This document shows positions 60,670 to 64,000 of a stretch of 64,000 nucleotides of DNA, piece by piece (position 1 is the first letter of the stretch; each line of letters starts with the position of its first letter). Source of the stretch: Nepenthes gracilis. Its lineage: Eukaryota; Streptophyta; Magnoliopsida; Caryophyllales; Nepenthaceae. Under the pieces are notes generated by a model. The model saw only the letters and a program-made list of their open reading frames with translations. It ran no database searches and was not told the origin of the DNA. Position numbers and translations under genes: made by a program. Where the stretch lies: the NCBI GenBank assembly GCA_033239525.1, contig BSYO01000023.1, forward strand, positions 13,959,304-14,023,303, written 5' to 3'.

Positions 60670-61935
60670 GCTTTACAAAAATTGATATTGTATGAGTATC
60701 ATAATTCTCCTCTTGGAGGTCATGCTAGCGTTCAATGCACCCTTACCAAAATAACAGTTATTTTTTATTGGCCTCAGATATGTAAAGAGATCCAAGATTT
60801 TATATGCAATTGTTTAGCTTGCCAGCAAATAAAGCCCATCAACACTGCCCCACAAGGCCTGCTACAACTGTTTTCCATTTTAAGTAATATTCGGGAGTCC
60901 ATTTCTATGGATTTTATTACCTATCTACCTCCCTCATGCGGAAAAATGGTCATATTTGTGGTGGGATCGACTCTCAAAATATACTCACTTCTCACCCCCC
61001 CGGGTGCTCATTTCACTTGTTAGTCTCGCTAAAACATTTGTCATGGATATCTACCAATTGCATGAGTTTTTCGCTTTGGACTAGGACCCCATTTTTATGA
61101 GTATTTTTTAGAATGAACTATTCAAATCGTAGGGTACCATTTTGCCACCAGCACCTTTTATTATCTACAAATGGATGGACAAATCAAAATAGTTAATCAT
61201 TATTTTGAGGATTATCTGAACTGTCTTGCTGCTGGACACCTTTCATCTTGGGTTCAGTATTTATCGTGGGTTGAATGGAATTATAATATGGCTTGACATT
61301 CTTTCATAAGGATGAGTCCATTTGAGGCTGTGTATAGCAGACCACCTCCATCATTGCTCAACTATGTTCAGAGCACCTCTTCCGTAGCTTTCGTCGACAA
61401 ATTGTTGACTGATCGTTCCAATGTCCTTGCAGCTCTCAAAGCTAATCTTCAAAGGGCGTAGCTTCACATGAAAAATCAAATGGATGCTCATCAGACTAGC
61501 AAGGAATTTCAGATGAGAGACTTGGTCTACATTAGACTCCAGCCCTCTCGTCAAACCTCAGTGGTTCATTGACAGTCCAATAAATTTGCTAAACATTATT
61601 ATGGCCCCTACCGTATACTAGACCGGGTTGTTGCAATTGCTTATCGATTGGATTTGCCAACTCATTCTAAAATTTATAATGTGTTCCATATCTTTCTACT
61701 CAAACAATGTCATAGTGACCATGTGCATCAGCCTGTTGAATTGCTTGCCAAAGCTAGGGGATCACAGCCCCTCCTACAACCTCAACAACTTTTTGAATTC
61801 GGAAGACTTTACACAAAGATCAAACAATTTCCCAAGTACTCATTCAATGGCAATCTCAATCACCGGAGGAGGCCACACGAGAATCCATTACTAAATTTTG
61901 TCAGGATTTTTCCTCATTCAACATGTAAGATAAGG
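60670..61935 (+). pseudogene. Gypsy-3 integrase and chromodomain remnant
   Basis: HNSPLGGHASVQCTLTKI and CNCLACQQIKP form the HHCC region (60682-60840). SMDFITYLPPS is at the catalytic core start (about 60904-60936). GPYRILDRVVAIAYRLDLP and VFHIFLLKQ are near 61605-61715. About 61820-61920 reads QWQSQSPEEATRESITKF, a chromodomain-like end. Inactive. Confidence 0.78.
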
Positions 61936-61957
61936 TTATTTTTGATGAAAATGGTAA

Positions 61958-62376
61958 TATTACACGACTCATTGATATATTCTCGGAAGTGTCGCCAAGT
62001 CATTTGACTACTACTATAAGAAGTGCACGACCAACATAGCCACCCTTCAAATTTTGGAACTACATTTAATTGTATCCATCATAGATAGTTGCATTGTTTA
62101 TGCTTTTTTTTTTTTTTTTGCCTTCTCTTTTTGTTTTTCGATTTTGCCCCTTTTCCCATTTAACAGAATTCTGTTGGACTTACACGCTGTTCACGCGTTG
62201 TATGTTTAGCCCATATTTAGCTATCAGGATAACAAAGTAATATTCTCCTCTTCTATTTCCCTTCTCCCTCAATGTTCTATTCTTGTTCGTTTTCTTTGTC
62301 AAACTTCCCTTCCCTCTTCCTTTTCCCTTACCCATCACACAGGCGCAACTCGCTACTACATGCAAAAAGTGCATCA
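61958..62376 (+). repeat. Gypsy-3 3' LTR
   Basis: Starts TATTACACGACTCATTGATA and ends GTGCATCA. Collinear with the 5' LTR, with about 20 extra bases and many substitutions. Confidence 0.78.
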
Positions 62377-62381
62377 GTTAT

Positions 62382-63825
62382 GTGCAATATAGATTTGATC
62401 AAACTCAACATACTTGTTTGGCGCAGTTTAATTGTTCCAAATTTTATAGTATATGATTAAAATATGTGTTATGGGTGAATGTAATTAGAAAATTATACAA
62501 GATCTAATTTTTGACTAAAAGTGGTCAGTGATTAATGACCTAAATGGTCGAGATCAGCCTGGATTTTATTTTGTTTTTTGAGATCACAATTTTTTGCATT
62601 TTAGATAAGTATCAATTTTTTTAAAAGAAAATTATCTCATTAAGTTATAAAAAATTTTATATAAAAATATTTTTTAAAGTATTTTTAGATAATATTTTTA
62701 TTTGAATATCATATTTTTAAAAAATAATTTATATTTTTTATTTTTTATGTAAATATAATTTTTCATAAAAAAAATGTTAAAGATTATAATACTTATAAAA
62801 GGGCCCAAGTCATTCGATTTTAATTACGGATGGACCGGCAGGGATTAAGATAGGATTAAACTTACTATGGGAGAATTATTCGATTTTAGTTGAGTAAATA
62901 TATAATCTTAAACTAATAAATAGGGACACTTTGTTTATTCACTCGATATATTATTTTTAAGATTAAACTGCACAGAATAAGACTCGTAATCGGATGCATT
63001 CTATACTTTTGTCGAACCAAACAACACCTTAAACAAGAATGTATCCGACCTCAAAACTTCACAATGGCCCCACATGTGAACATTTATGCTGATGTTTTAA
63101 ACATAGTAGCATAAATATTTTTTCTATGATGTTATATTGTTATACATTAATTGACTTAAGAGGTAACTAATATTTATAAATATGACAATTTTTTTCTTCA
63201 TTTAATGTTCTAAATACTAAATAAAATTATATAAATAAGATTAAACAGAATACTTTTTATATATTATAAAGCCTGAAACGGCACTAAAGGAAGAAAAACA
63301 AGGATGCTGAGGGAAGCATGATTCGTAATGATTGGTGGGTGATGGTTATCCATTTGGATTGATATTCTAAAAGGCACGGCATTGTTTGGTTGGCCAATGA
63401 CCACTCATGGTCGAACCAAACTTGGAGATAGTTGTCTTGCTGGGATTCGCTAGACTGACCCAATCGCGACAAAAGCTGCAAATGTTAGTTGTTACTTTAT
63501 GGGGATAGTGTGACCGTAAGTGATCCTTTCTGGGTATCTATCAGTCTGTTGCAATGATGACTACAGGCGATGCTTGAGAACGTATATTCTAACTGTACTA
63601 TCAACTTTTGGGTTGGAAAGCTTTCTGATTGGTTCGATCATCTGCATTGCCAGTTAGGCCGCTCGATGCTTTCCTCTCAATCCATCACACACTAGGCCTC
63701 AACTGGGTCGCTGTGACTGCTATTGGGCCTTGACTGGGCTGGCCTCCTACCTTGTGTCTCGGTAGCTGCTCGTTGGGCCTTCACACCCTTGCATGCTAAT
63801 GGTTGGGCCAAACGTTGGATCGGCA
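62382..63825. other. AT-rich spacer, right side
   Basis: No coding sequence recognised. A GC-richer stretch at about 63640-63825 precedes the LTR-like TGTCACGAACC and could be element-derived, but nothing specific was seen. Confidence 0.35.
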
Positions 63826-64000
63826 TGTCACGAACCCCGATCAAATAGATTAATTTAAATAATTAATTATAATTTTTAAAATCTAAAATTTTAAATAATT
63901 TTAAACAAATAATACTAAGTTTTAAAATTAGGGTGTGACAAACCAAATAAATATGATTCGACACAAATTAAAATCCACACAGGACCTCATTGGACAACTG
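63826..64000 (+). repeat. LTR fragment, TGTCACGAACC family
   Basis: Starts TGTCACGAACCCCGATC and then AATTTAAATAATTAATTATA. Inverted counterpart of 1-459. It continues beyond the window edge. Confidence 0.5.

Larger units (their letters stand above)
58041..62376 (+). mobile_element. Gypsy-3: decayed chromovirus
   Basis: LTRs about 58041-58438 and 61958-62376. The body gives Ty3/gypsy RT, RNase H, integrase and a C-terminal chromodomain, all broken. ATTGGTATTC after the 5' LTR may be the primer site. A possible GTTAT duplication (58033-58037 and 62377-62381) would place the left end 3 bp upstream of TGTTACAGG. Gag is very short or lost (58440-59000). Confidence 0.8.

Noticed and set aside
62800..63030. 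MITE-like block ending near CAAACAACACC
   Set aside because: No matching inverted end or target duplication could be found by eye.

Overview
This window looks like a gene-poor, AT-rich stretch of a flowering-plant nuclear chromosome, probably a dicot. Genes have GT-AG introns. Nested LTR retrotransposons with initiator-Met primer sites, a Tat-type Gypsy element, Tourist-like MITEs and (TTG)n-tailed LINE remnants fill most of it. I cannot name the species. I found no bacterial-type operon, CRISPR array or intact functional tRNA/rRNA gene.

Three host genes are supported. (1) A minus-strand two-exon gene (exons 12153-13406 and 4020-4334) encodes a 522-residue protein with a signal peptide, a charged LEA-like middle and a TMEM205/DUF4149-like membrane domain. 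Its 7.8-kb intron holds a whole Ty1/copia element (4488-10841), and ABRE motifs lie just upstream. (2) A minus-strand eight-cysteine lipid-transfer-like secreted protein (28863-29433) has a tiny second exon. (3) A plus-strand V-ATPase subunit G gene (coding exons 54329-54413, 54787-54887, 55448-55591) has a putative 5'UTR exon near 47690-47780. Its leader intron contains another copia element (48800-54188).

Layout: 1-2840 is retroelement debris: an LTR fragment, a Tork-like copia remnant, a GC-rich TRIM-like element with a TATCG duplication, and a solo LTR. 2841-13600 is the LEA/TMEM205 gene with Copia-1. 14013-27715 is a 13.7-kb Tat-lineage Gypsy element (TSD ATAGT) with an antisense extra ORF, short tandem arrays and a foreign LTR in its polyprotein. 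27721-29480 is spacer plus the LTP gene. 30120-46600 is a second, decayed Tat-like element whose 5' part is duplicated and whose 3' part carries two Tourist-like MITEs (TAA duplications) and Copia-2 (37356-43542). 46600-55600 is the VHA-G gene with Copia-3 (TSD ATAAT). 58041-62376 is a decayed chromodomain Gypsy element. The right edge carries the same LTR family as the left edge, in inverted orientation.

All retroelement proteins are broken by stops and frameshifts, so the mobile elements look non-autonomous now. The two large elements in host introns have clear target-site duplications and sit outside coding exons, so both host genes could still be functional. The 3' LTR of Copia-3 ends only 140 bp before the VHA-G start codon in sense orientation, which makes it a candidate alternative promoter. 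No wholly unknown system was recognised. The most unusual signals are five palindromic W-box pairs in an LTR (20318-20578), antisense tRNA-like modules in the leaders of two related copia elements, and the nested intron insertions.
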